DNA of 64,000 nucleotides from Bradyrhizobium sp. Ce-3 (GTDB lineage: Bacteria > Pseudomonadota > Alphaproteobacteria > Rhizobiales > Xanthobacteraceae): positions 1,278,263-1,342,262 of the forward strand of contig NZ_BQUV01000001.1 in assembly GCF_022835695.1 (NCBI RefSeq), read 5' to 3'. A program made the position numbers and the translations under genes. The notes under the pieces were generated by a model. It was not told where the DNA came from. It did no database searches and saw only the letters and a list, made by a program, of their open reading frames with translations. This document shows, in pieces, positions 17,721-25,145 of this stretch. The first letter of the stretch is position 1. Every line of letters starts with the position of its first letter.

Positions 17721-18920
17721 ATGCGCAGGGATCCGATCATCATTGCAGGCGGCGGCATCGGCGGACTGGCCGCGGCAGTCGCGCTGACCCGCAAGGGATT
17801 CCAGGTCACCGTGCTGGAGCGCGCGCCGCGCTATCAGGAGATCGGCGCCGGCATCCAGCTCGGCCCGAACGCCTTCCATGCCTTCGACCATCTCGGGCTC
17901 GGCGATGCCGCCCGCGCGATTGCGGTGTTCATCGACCAGTTGCGGCTGATGGATGCGATCTCCGCCGAGGAGATCACCAGCATCGATCTCACCAGCTATT
18001 TCCGCCAGCGCTTCGGCAATCCCTATGCGGTGGTGCATCGCGGCGATCTGCACGGCATCTTCGTGCGCGCCTGCGAGGCGCATCCCCTCATCACGCTGCG
18101 CAGCGATTGCGAGGTCGTCGGATATCTGCAGGACGGCGAGGCCGTCGTCGCGCGGCTGAAATCCGGCGAGCGTGTCAAGGGCTGCCTCCTGATCGGCGCC
18201 GACGGGCTCAGGTCGCGGATCCGCCAGCAGATGGTCGACGACGGCCCGCCGCGCATCGCCGGCCATACCACCTATCGATCGGTGATCCCGACCGAACAGA
18301 TGCCGGAGGATCTGCGCTGGAACGCCGCGACCCTATGGGCCGGCGCCAAATGCCATCTGGTGCACTATCCGCTCTCGGGCTGGAAGGTCTTCAACCTCGC
18401 CATCACCTGCCATAACGATCCGGCGGAAGCTTTCGCCGCCAAGCCGGTGACCCACGAGGAGGTGCTGGAGGGCTTTCGCGACGTCCATCCCCGCGCCAAG
18501 GCGATCATTCACCACGGCAAGGACTGGAAGGCCTGGGTAACCTGCGATCGCGATCCCACCGAGCGCTGGGTCGACGGCCGCGCCGTCCTGCTCGGCGATG
18601 CCGCGCATCCGATGCTGCAATATTTCGCCCAGGGCGCCTGCATGGCGCTGGAGGACGCGGTCTGGCTCGCCGAACTGCTGGGCGAGACGCCCGACCGCTT
18701 CGATCATGCGCTGGAAAAGTACCGGCAGGCTCGGCTGATCCGCACGGCGCGGGTCCAGCTGCAGGCCCGCGAACTCGGCACCCACGTCTATCACCCGGCC
18801 GGCGTACACGCGCTGCTGCGCAACCAGCTGATCCGCGAGACCAGCCTCGAGAAGTTCTGCGACAATCTGGCCTGGCTGTACGGCTCTCCGTTTCCTGAAA
18901 GGCCACGTGTCGCGGCCTAG
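17721..18920 (+). CDS. FAD-dependent aromatic hydroxylase (3-hydroxybenzoate 6-hydroxylase/salicylate hydroxylase type)
   Basis: A 399-residue single-component group A flavin monooxygenase. IIIAGGGIGGLAAAVALTRKG is the FAD dinucleotide motif, LIGADGLRSRIRQQ the DG motif and GRAVLLGDAAHPMLQYFAQGACMALEDA the GD motif with its substrate-side extension. The GD region resembles 3-hydroxybenzoate 6-hydroxylases more than p-hydroxybenzoate hydroxylases. It follows the MarR gene by 18 bases. In this setting it may hydroxylate resorcinol to hydroxyquinol, the substrate of the neighbouring dioxygenase, or the dihydroxybenzoate directly; this is inference. Its stop codon lies within a palindromic repeat. 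Confidence 0.86.
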   Translation: MRRDPIIIAGGGIGGLAAAVALTRKGFQVTVLERAPRYQEIGAGIQLGPNAFHAFDHLGLGDAARAIAVFIDQLRLMDAISAEEITSIDLTSYFRQRFGNPYAVVHRGDLHGIFVRACEAHPLITLRSDCEVVGYLQDGEAVVARLKSGERVKGCLLIGADGLRSRIRQQMVDDGPPRIAGHTTYRSVIPTEQMPEDLRWNAATLWAGAKCHLVHYPLSGWKVFNLAITCHNDPAEAFAAKPVTHEEVLEGFRDVHPRAKAIIHHGKDWKAWVTCDRDPTERWVDGRAVLLGDAAHPMLQYFAQGACMALEDAVWLAELLGETPDRFDHALEKYRQARLIRTARVQLQARELGTHVYHPAGVHALLRNQLIRETSLEKFCDNLAWLYGSPFPERPRVAA

Positions 18921-18959
18921 AGCCCTTCCCGTTCCAATGGAATCGGAACAGGGCTCTAG
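18917..18959. repeat. Palindrome over the stop codon, possible terminator
   Basis: CTAGAGCCCT and AGGGCTCTAG form perfect 10-bp arms, with GTTCC/GGAAC nested inside. The left arm contains the stop codon of the monooxygenase gene. No T-run follows. It directly abuts a family A repeat, and together they look like one composite element. Confidence 0.75.
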
Positions 18960-19020
18960 ATTCTTGTTCTGACGCGTTTTCCTTGCGCGAACCGGTATCC
19001 GCTTCGCTCGAAAACGCTCT
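18958..19020. repeat. Palindromic intergenic repeat, family A copy 2
   Basis: This is the near-identical partner of 8599-8659 (gacgcgttttcc...gcgaaccggtatccgcttcgc...gaaaacgctct). It fills the gap between the convergent monooxygenase and lactonase genes and touches the stop codon of the latter. Confidence 0.8.
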
Positions 19021-19918
19021 AGCCGAGCCCGCTGATGTCGGCGACCAACACCGAACCGGTCACCGATTCCGTGATGTAGAGCCGATCGCGGTTGGCGCCG
19101 CCGATCGCGACATTTGTGCAGCTTGGCCCGGCGCAGGATTTGATCCGCGCAATGCACTCGCCGTTCGGCGCAAACACGAAGACATGGCCGAGCGAGGCGT
19201 GGGCGACGAACAGCCGCCCTGCACGGTCCATCGTCATGCCGTCGGGCCCGCTCGGGCCGAACAGCGAGCAGAAGCGTCCGACCTTGGAGACGCTGCCGTC
19301 CTTCATGAAGGGCGCGCGCCACACCGCATTGTCGCGCGTCATGGCGACGAACAGCACGGCCTCGTGCGGATCGAGCACCAGGCCGTTGGGGCTGATGCCG
19401 GTGTCGATCAGGCAATCGAGCGCGCCGCTCGTGCGTAGCCGATAGACCCGGCCGGTCGGATCGTGCAGCCCGGTCTGGCCCTGGTCGGTGAAATAGATGT
19501 CGCCGTTCGAGGCGATGTGCAGATCGTTGCAGCCGCGGAACGATTCCGAATTGCGCGAGCGCAGCAGCGGCGTGACCTGGCCCGATCTCGGGTCGAGCTC
19601 CATCAGCCCGTGACGGTAATCGGCGAGCAGGATGCGGCCCATCACGTCGATCTTCAGCCCGTTGGGCCAGCCGTCATATTCGGCGACCTGCGTCCATGAC
19701 TTGTCCGGCGCGATCCTGAAGATGCGGCCGAACGGAATGTCGACGATGTAGAGATTGCCCGCCGCATCGAACGACGGCCCTTCGATGAAGCAGTCGGTCA
19801 CCGCGCCCGGCCGGTTGGCATCGGCCCATTCGCTCGCCACCTTGCGGCGGAATTCGGCCGGCACGGCGGAGAAGATTTCGGTCGGGATCAGTTTCGGCGG
19901 CGTTTCCAGGAACATCAT
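19019..19918 (-). CDS. SMP-30/gluconolactonase family protein
   Basis: A six-bladed beta-propeller of about 299 residues in the SMP-30/gluconolaconase/LRE family, which hydrolyses sugar or other lactones with a divalent metal. The open frame reaches 20215, but its first 99 codons cover a REP element, so I start at ATG 19918 (an adjacent ATG at 19915 is equally possible). Metal and active-site features are EGPSFDAAGNLYIVDIPFGRIFRI, the Asn of GCNDLHIASNGDIYFTDQ, and SPNGLVLDPHEAVLFVA. A role in lactone hydrolysis in sugar or aromatic breakdown is plausible; the neighbours do not settle it. Confidence 0.83.
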   Translation of the reverse strand: MMFLETPPKLIPTEIFSAVPAEFRRKVASEWADANRPGAVTDCFIEGPSFDAAGNLYIVDIPFGRIFRIAPDKSWTQVAEYDGWPNGLKIDVMGRILLADYRHGLMELDPRSGQVTPLLRSRNSESFRGCNDLHIASNGDIYFTDQGQTGLHDPTGRVYRLRTSGALDCLIDTGISPNGLVLDPHEAVLFVAMTRDNAVWRAPFMKDGSVSKVGRFCSLFGPSGPDGMTMDRAGRLFVAHASLGHVFVFAPNGECIARIKSCAGPSCTNVAIGGANRDRLYITESVTGSVLVADISGLG

Positions 19919-19967
19919 TGTTGGTTCACCCGTTGACGGAACGGGCGGACCATAGATCGATCCATTC

Positions 19968-20080
19968 GTCATTGCGAGCGAAGCGAAGCAATCCATCTCT
20001 CGACAGGCGGAGGTATGGATTGCTTCGCGGAGCCTGTCATCCGGCGGCGCTACGCGCCGACCGGGTGGCTCGCAATGACG
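19968..20080. repeat. Long palindromic repeat, family B copy 1
   Basis: The element opens with CGTCATTGCGAGCGAAGCG and closes with GGCTCGCAATGACG. Inner arms AAGCAATCCAT and ATGGATTGCTTCG are also complementary. The same architecture recurs at 40180-40293 with a different centre. It separates the lactonase and globin genes. Confidence 0.85.
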
Positions 20081-20139
20081 TGGATAGAGGTTCCGCTCGC
20101 AGCGAAACCGATGTTCCGCGGCAAGCTCCGACGAACGCC

Positions 20140-20565
20140 CTACTCCGCCGCCTGCGCGTTGCCATAGGCTTCCGAAATCATGTAGCCGGACAGCGTGCCG
20201 TAGGCCGCGGTCCACGCGGCGGCAACGTCAGGCGTCCAGGCTTCGCCGAGGCCTTTCTCCAATGTCCACAGCAATGCGCCGCCGACCACCGGATAATGCT
20301 CGGGCCTCGCGCCATAGCCGACATGGCGCTTGGCGAGCGCGCTCGCGGCGGGCAGGATCGTATCGAGATTGCTCAACCCGTTGACGACGACGGCGAGCGT
20401 TGTCATCAGCTTCTTGCGCTGCTCTTTCATATCAGGCGGAAACATCGCCTTGACGGCGGGCGCGACCTCGAAGAGGCGATCGTAAAACAAGACCGCGGCT
20501 TGCTCCGAGATCGGCGCGACCTTGCCGAAGCTGTCTTGCACCAGCTTGATTTGGGACGGATTCAT
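20140..20565 (-). CDS. Single-domain bacterial globin
   Basis: A 141-residue haem protein of the Vitreoscilla-haemoglobin/flavohaemoglobin type without a reductase domain. ATG 20565 has AGGAGCG upstream; the frame runs to 20610. Tyr28 in LFYDRLFEVAP is in the B10 position and Gln49 or Arg50 in MKEQRKKL near E7. The proximal His81 is in ALAKRHVGYG, followed by the Glu and Tyr contacts of ARPEHYPVV. Such globins bind O2 and NO. It lies about 100 bases downstream of a nitrate-type ABC transporter on the same strand. Because Bradyrhizobium nitrate assimilation is known to include an NO-detoxifying globin (Bjgb), a related role is reasonable. Confidence 0.85.
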   Translation of the reverse strand: MNPSQIKLVQDSFGKVAPISEQAAVLFYDRLFEVAPAVKAMFPPDMKEQRKKLMTTLAVVVNGLSNLDTILPAASALAKRHVGYGARPEHYPVVGGALLWTLEKGLGEAWTPDVAAAWTAAYGTLSGYMISEAYGNAQAAE

Positions 20566-20668
20566 CTCAACGCTCCTTGCTTCTGAAACGACTTTGGAAA
20601 ATGCGAGCATTGGTCGTGGATCACTGCGCTCCGGTTCAAGGCCGCAGCGCCCGACATCTACATGATCT

Positions 20669-21463
20669 TCATGCCGCCTCGACGAAGCTGTGGCGCTCGT
20701 AGAGGAATTCGAGCACGCGCTGCCGGCACTTCAGATAGCCGGGGTTGGTCGCGAGCTCGAGCCGCTTGCGCGGGCGCGCAAGGGGTACCTCGAGCACCTC
20801 GCCGATCCGCGCGCTCGGGCCGTTGGTCATCATGACGATGCGGTCCGACAGCAGCACGGCCTCGTCGACGTCGTGGGTGATCATCAGGATGGTGTTGCCG
20901 AGCTTCTGGTGCAGCGCCATCACCGAATCCTGCAGATGCGCCCGGGTCAGCGCATCGAGCGCGCCGAACGGCTCGTCGAGCAGCAGCACCTTCGGCTCCA
21001 TGGCGAGCGCACGCGCGATGCCGACGCGCTGCTTCATGCCGCCGGAAATCTCGCTCGGCCGCTTGTCCTTGGCATGCGCCATCTGCACCAGGCTGAGATT
21101 GTGCATCACCCAGGCGTCGCGCTCGGCCCTGCTCTTGGTCCTGGCGAACACCTTGTCGACGCCGAGCTTGACGTTCTCGTAGACGGTCAGCCACGGCAGC
21201 AGGCTGTGGTTCTGGAACACCACGGCGCGATCCGGCCCCGGCGAATTGACCTCGCGGTTCTCCAGCAGCACGCCGCCATTGGTGGCGCCGGTGAGACCGG
21301 CCACGATGTTGAGCAGGGTCGACTTGCCGCAACCGGAATGGCCGATGATCGAGACGTATTCGCCCTTCTCGATCGTCAGGTTGATGTCCTTCAGAACCTC
21401 CGTGCTGGCATTGCCGCGGGTGAAGATCTTGTCGATGTGATCGAGCTTCAGATAAGCCTGCAT
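20669..21463 (-). CDS. nrtC: Nitrate/sulfonate-type ABC transporter ATP-binding protein
   Basis: A 264-residue ATPase. The open frame continues upstream through the permease gene, but ATG 21463 gives MQAYLKLDHIDKIFTRG. Walker A is GHSGCGKST, the signature SGGMKQRVGIARALA, Walker B VLLLDEPFGALD and the switch His in MITHDVDEA. The C-terminal PGYLKCRQRVLEFLYERH is typical of NrtD/SsuB-type ATPases. Unlike cyanobacterial NrtC it has no fused binding domain. It is the third gene of an nrtABC set, 11 bases after the permease gene. Confidence 0.85.
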   Translation of the reverse strand: MQAYLKLDHIDKIFTRGNASTEVLKDINLTIEKGEYVSIIGHSGCGKSTLLNIVAGLTGATNGGVLLENREVNSPGPDRAVVFQNHSLLPWLTVYENVKLGVDKVFARTKSRAERDAWVMHNLSLVQMAHAKDKRPSEISGGMKQRVGIARALAMEPKVLLLDEPFGALDALTRAHLQDSVMALHQKLGNTILMITHDVDEAVLLSDRIVMMTNGPSARIGEVLEVPLARPRKRLELATNPGYLKCRQRVLEFLYERHSFVEAA

Positions 21464-21474
21464 GACTTGTCCCC

Positions 21475-22383
21475 TCAGTTCGCAGCCGTGCCGCGGGTGA
21501 CGATCTTGCCCAGCGCCGCGATCAGCCGGTCGAGCACGAAGCCGATGATGCCGACATAGAACAGCGCCAGGATGATCTCGCTGATGTGCGAGGAATTCCA
21601 CGCATCCCAGATGAAGAAGCCGATGCCGACGCCGCCGATCAGCATTTCCGCGGCGACGATCGCAAGCCACGACAGGCCGATGCCGATGCGCAGGCCGGTG
21701 AACATGTAGGGCGCGGCCGCCGGGATCATGATCTTGGTGAAGAACTCCAGCGGATTGAGCTGCACGACCGCGGCGACGTTGCGGTAGTCCTGCGGGATGT
21801 TGCGGATGCCGACCGCAGTGTTGATGATGATCGGCCACACCGAGGTGATGAAGATCACGAAGATCGCCGAGGGCTGGCCGTCGCGGAACGCGGCGAGCGA
21901 CAGCGGCAGCCAGGCCAGCGGCGGGATGGTGCGCAGCACCTGGAACAGCGGATCGAGCCCGCGCATCGCCCAGACCGACTGTCCGACCAGCGTGCCGAGC
22001 GCGATGCCCGCGATCGCCGCCAGCGAATAGCCGTAGGCAACGCGCTGCAGGCTGGCGGAGAGATGCCAGAACAGCCCCTTGTCGATGCCGCCATGGTCGA
22101 AGAACGGATTGAGGATCAGCTCCCTGGTGTCCGTGAACACTTTTGACGGCGGCGGCAGGCTGGAGCCGGCGCGCCGGCAGATCAGCTCCCACACCACCAG
22201 CAGCAGCGCAATCACGATCAGCGGCGGCACCACGCGCGCCGCGGTCTCTTTCGCCATCCTGGCATAGGTCTCGGCGCGCGGAGTGCGCTTCGGCGTCATG
22301 ATCACGACCGGCGCCGCAGCAGCGGCCGGCGGGATCACCACCGCCGATACTTCGGTATTCATGGCAGGCATCGACATTGACAA
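21475..22383 (-). CDS. nrtB: Nitrate-type ABC transporter permease
   Basis: A 302-residue inner-membrane permease of the NrtB/SsuC family with about six or seven membrane segments. The conserved EAA-type loop reads AAVVQLNPLEFFTKIMIPAAAPYMFTGLRIG. The long N-terminal cytosolic segment (MSMSMPAMNTEVSAVVIPPAAAAAP) is rich in Ala and Pro. IFVIFITSVWPIIINTAVGIRNIPQDYR is characteristic of nitrate permeases. It lies between the binding-protein and ATPase genes in the same operon. Confidence 0.87.
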   Translation of the reverse strand: MSMSMPAMNTEVSAVVIPPAAAAAPVVIMTPKRTPRAETYARMAKETAARVVPPLIVIALLLVVWELICRRAGSSLPPPSKVFTDTRELILNPFFDHGGIDKGLFWHLSASLQRVAYGYSLAAIAGIALGTLVGQSVWAMRGLDPLFQVLRTIPPLAWLPLSLAAFRDGQPSAIFVIFITSVWPIIINTAVGIRNIPQDYRNVAAVVQLNPLEFFTKIMIPAAAPYMFTGLRIGIGLSWLAIVAAEMLIGGVGIGFFIWDAWNSSHISEIILALFYVGIIGFVLDRLIAALGKIVTRGTAAN

Positions 22384-22404
22384 ACAATCTCCGTGGAAAA
22401 GGGA

Positions 22405-22427
22405 GAACCGCGCGCGAGGCGCGGTTC
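22405..22427 (-). terminator. Intercistronic hairpin between nrtA and nrtB
   Basis: GAACCGCGC-N5-GCGCGGTTC has perfect 9-bp arms in the 51-bp gap. On the coding strand it is followed by a weak T-rich stretch (TCCCTTTTCC). It may partly terminate transcription or protect the upstream mRNA, which would give more binding protein than permease. Confidence 0.6.
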
Positions 22428-22434
22428 GCTCAAA

Positions 22435-23745
22435 TCAGACATCGACACGCTTGATGGACAGCGACTTCAGGTAGGCGGCAGGATCGGCCGGATCGAACAC
22501 CTTGCCGTCGAAGAAGGTCTCCTTGCCGCGCGAGGTCGAGGCCGGAATGTCAGACACGCCAAGCTCCTTGGCGGCCTCCTTCCAGAGATCCTCGCGGTTC
22601 ACCTTGGCGATCAGCGCCTTGGTGTCGAAGCCCGCCTCATACTTGCCCCACCTGATATCCTCGGTGAGAAACCAGAGGTCGTGGCTCTGATAGGGATAGG
22701 ACGCGTTGTCTTTCCAGAACCGCATCTGCTGCGGCGAGTTCTCGACCACGCGGCCGGTGCCGTAGTCGAACTTGCCCTTCATGCGGTCGGTGATGTCCTC
22801 GACCGGGCAGTTGATCCACTGCCGCTTGCCGCAGATCGCGGCGGTCTCCTCGCGGTTCTCGGCCTTCTCGCACCACTGCTGGGCTTCCATGACAGCCATC
22901 AGCAGCGCTTTCGCGGCCTTCGGGTTCTTGTCGACCCAGGCGGCACGCAGGCCGAACGACTTCTCCGGATGCTTGTCCCAGAGCTCGCCGGTGGTGATCG
23001 CGGTGTAGCCGATGTCCTGATGGATCAGCTGCAGGTTCCAGGGCTCGCAGACGCAGAAGCAGTCCATCGTGCCGACCTTCATGTTGGCCACCATCTGCGC
23101 GGGCGGCACCACGATGGTCTCGATGTCCTTGTCGGGATCGATGCCGCCGGCGGCGAGCCAGTAGCGGATCCAGAGGTCATGCGTGCCGCCCGGGAAGGTC
23201 ATCGCAGCCTTCACGGCCTTGCCGCCGGCCTTCTTCTTCTCAAGCGCCGCCTTGAACGGCGTGGTGTCGACGCCGATCTTCAGATCGGCATATTCCTTGG
23301 CCACCGAGATGCACTGGCCGTTCAGATTGAGCCGCGCCATGATGTACATCGGCGTCGGCTGATTGTTCTGCGTCACCTTGCCGGCCGAGATCAGGTACGG
23401 CATCGGGGTCAGGATGTGCGCGCCGTCGATGCCGTTGCCCTCGGAGCCGAGCACGAGATTGTCGCGCGTGGTGCCCCACGAGGCCTGCTTCTGCACCTCG
23501 ACGTCGGGCATGCCGTATTTGGCGAAGATGCCCTTCTCCTTGGCGACGAACAGCGGCGAGGCGTCGGTGAGCGCGATGAAGCCGAGCTTGGCGCCCTTCA
23601 CCTCGGGCCCTGCGCCTTGCGCGAATGCACCAGCGGGAAAGTTGAGCTTGGCCGCGGCGAGCAGCGCTGCGGCGCCACTGGTTGCCTTCAGCAGCCGGCG
23701 ACGGCTGATCGCACGGCTCGGGGGCGTGTTGCTGGGCTTGGTCAT
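22435..23745 (-). CDS. nrtA: Nitrate-binding periplasmic protein of ABC transporter
   Basis: A 436-residue binding protein of the NrtA/CmpA family. The N-terminus has a twin-arginine signal (SRRRLLKATSGAAALLAAA) ending near AGAFAQG, so it is exported folded. Family features are KLGFIALTDASPLFVAKEKGIFAKYGM, AHILTPMPYLISAG, MARLNLNGQCISVAKEY and VGTMDCFCVCEPWN, together with the nitrate-pocket Trp/Lys-rich segments. It is the first gene of the operon. A sigma-54-like element lies about 175 bases upstream. Bicarbonate or nitrite are possible alternative ligands, but the sequence reads as nitrate type. Confidence 0.86.
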   Translation of the reverse strand: MTKPSNTPPSRAISRRRLLKATSGAAALLAAAKLNFPAGAFAQGAGPEVKGAKLGFIALTDASPLFVAKEKGIFAKYGMPDVEVQKQASWGTTRDNLVLGSEGNGIDGAHILTPMPYLISAGKVTQNNQPTPMYIMARLNLNGQCISVAKEYADLKIGVDTTPFKAALEKKKAGGKAVKAAMTFPGGTHDLWIRYWLAAGGIDPDKDIETIVVPPAQMVANMKVGTMDCFCVCEPWNLQLIHQDIGYTAITTGELWDKHPEKSFGLRAAWVDKNPKAAKALLMAVMEAQQWCEKAENREETAAICGKRQWINCPVEDITDRMKGKFDYGTGRVVENSPQQMRFWKDNASYPYQSHDLWFLTEDIRWGKYEAGFDTKALIAKVNREDLWKEAAKELGVSDIPASTSRGKETFFDGKVFDPADPAAYLKSLSIKRVDV

Positions 23746-23919
23746 CGGTCGTCCTTTGCGTCGTTGCGGTGTTGCGTCTGTGCGTCGAGCACCGTCAGTC
23801 GGGTGGCGACGCGCGCAGGGCGCAAAAGGGCATGCACCGGGGAGGCCCCGGACTGGCGGCGTCAGAAATCCGATGGGGTGGCCTCGAGGGACGGCTTCAA
23901 TGGCGTCGACAGCTGACTA

Positions 23920-23936
23920 TTCAAGCCTTGTGCCAA
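23920..23936 (-). promoter_or_regulatory. Imperfect sigma-54-like element upstream of nrtA
   Basis: On the minus strand the sequence reads TTGGCACAAGGCTTGAA, which matches the -24 part TGGCAC with correct spacing to a TTG at -12. The key -12 GC is GA. Nitrate uptake in rhizobia is usually under NtrC and sigma-54, which makes the site worth listing, but the mismatch is serious. Confidence 0.35.
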
Positions 23937-24039
23937 GCTACCGCAGTGCAAAAATCGATTTTATTGCAAAGTCTTGCGCAACATGTCGCAGCGCGCACAA
24001 AGCCTGCGCGCGCTGCCAAAAATTGCGATTCGCTCAAAT

Positions 24040-24056
24040 CTTGTGCGCCGCACAAG
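24040..24056. promoter_or_regulatory. Perfect palindrome upstream of nrtA
   Basis: CTTGTGCG-C-CGCACAAG has 8-bp arms around a single base. Further TTGTGC or GCACAA words lie nearby (23927-23934 and 23995-24001), so the gap may hold several half-sites for one regulator. Confidence 0.45.
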
Positions 24057-24085
24057 AATTGGGCAGGCACCTTCGATGATCGCGA

Positions 24086-25000
24086 TCAGGCGACTTCGGC
24101 GACCTTGGTGCCGAGCGGCGCCGGCGCCATTCCGCCACCGGGCTTCACGCGGAATTCGTAGCTCATCAGGCTCCACGGACCATCCGACCGCTGGCCATCC
24201 GGCATCACGGCATCGGTGCGCTGCTCGACCTTGGCGATCAGTTCGTCCTTCACGCCGAACACCACATCGGAATCGATGTACTTGTCGCCTTCGACGAACA
24301 CATGCGTGATCAGCGGCTCATAGCCCTTGGCGTTGACCAGGAAGTGGATATGCGCCGGCCGCATCGGGTGACGGTTGGTCTGCGTGATCATCTGCCCGAC
24401 CGGACCGTCGGTCGGGATAGGATAGCTGCACGGCACGATGGTGCGGAAGAAGAAGCGGCCATCGGCATCGGTGACGAACCGCGCCCGCGACGACGGACCT
24501 TCGGTGGCATAGCTCGGCTTCTGCGAGTCATAGAACCCGTCGTCGTCGGCGTGCCAGATATCGACCGGCACGTTGGCGAGCGGCTTGCCGTCGAGATCGG
24601 TGACGCGGCTTTGCACGAACATGCGCTCGCCGGGCAGGCTTGCCGAGACGTCGGTGCCGTGCGGCGTCACCTTGTGCTCGCCGACATAGAACGGGCCGAG
24701 CACCGTGGTCTCGGTCGCGCCGTCGCGATCCCTGTGGTTGACCGCGTCGACCAGCATCGACACGCCGAGCACGTCGGACAGCAGGATGAACTCCTGGCGG
24801 ATGTCGGTGCACATCTGCCCGGTGCGGGTCAGGAAACCGATCGCGTGGTCCCACTCCTCGAAGGTCAGGTCCGTCCTGCGCACATAATCGTGCAGCGACT
24901 TCACCAGTTCCTGCAGCAGGAACTTGGCCCGCGGATCGGGCGTCTGGTCGAAGCTGCGGATGACGGCTGTGGTGAGCTCGGTTTCGTTGAACTGGGTCAT
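24086..25000 (-). CDS. Intradiol ring-cleavage dioxygenase, hydroxyquinol 1,2-dioxygenase type (second copy)
   Basis: A 304-residue relative of the enzyme at 13684-14571, with the same landmarks: TGQMCTDIRQEFILLSDVLGVSMLVD, ATETTVLGPFYV, DDDGFYDSQKPSYA, YPIPTDGPVGQM and RPAHIHFLV with the two iron-binding His. Overall the two proteins differ at many positions outside these motifs, so they are not a recent duplication. No other aromatic gene is adjacent: nitrate transport lies downstream and a divergent hydrolase upstream. Cleavage of hydroxyquinol or a substituted catechol is expected. Confidence 0.87.
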   Translation of the reverse strand: MTQFNETELTTAVIRSFDQTPDPRAKFLLQELVKSLHDYVRRTDLTFEEWDHAIGFLTRTGQMCTDIRQEFILLSDVLGVSMLVDAVNHRDRDGATETTVLGPFYVGEHKVTPHGTDVSASLPGERMFVQSRVTDLDGKPLANVPVDIWHADDDGFYDSQKPSYATEGPSSRARFVTDADGRFFFRTIVPCSYPIPTDGPVGQMITQTNRHPMRPAHIHFLVNAKGYEPLITHVFVEGDKYIDSDVVFGVKDELIAKVEQRTDAVMPDGQRSDGPWSLMSYEFRVKPGGGMAPAPLGTKVAEVA

Positions 25001-25145
25001 CTCGGCGTTTCCCTTGAGGGCCCTTTAGGGCGCGATTGCAGCGGCGACCGTACACCACCGGCCCTGTGCCGGTAAGCGGCGGCCGGTTGGTGGAACGGAC
25101 ACTTTTCGGCTATCAAGGCTGCCTTGCAAGCCGGAGAAACGCCTG

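Larger units (their letters stand above)
23746..24085. other. Non-coding gap upstream of nrtA
   Basis: This 340-bp stretch has no convincing gene. Its distal half is AT-richer than the surroundings and holds a sigma-54-like element and a TTGTGC/GCACAA palindrome described separately. It is also the 3' flank of the same-strand dioxygenase gene, so it should contain the nrtA promoter. Confidence 0.6.

Noticed and set aside
20669-22387. Fused permease-ATPase protein
   Set aside because: The first half of this frame overlaps the real permease gene out of phase and is not a membrane protein. The ATPase begins at 21463.
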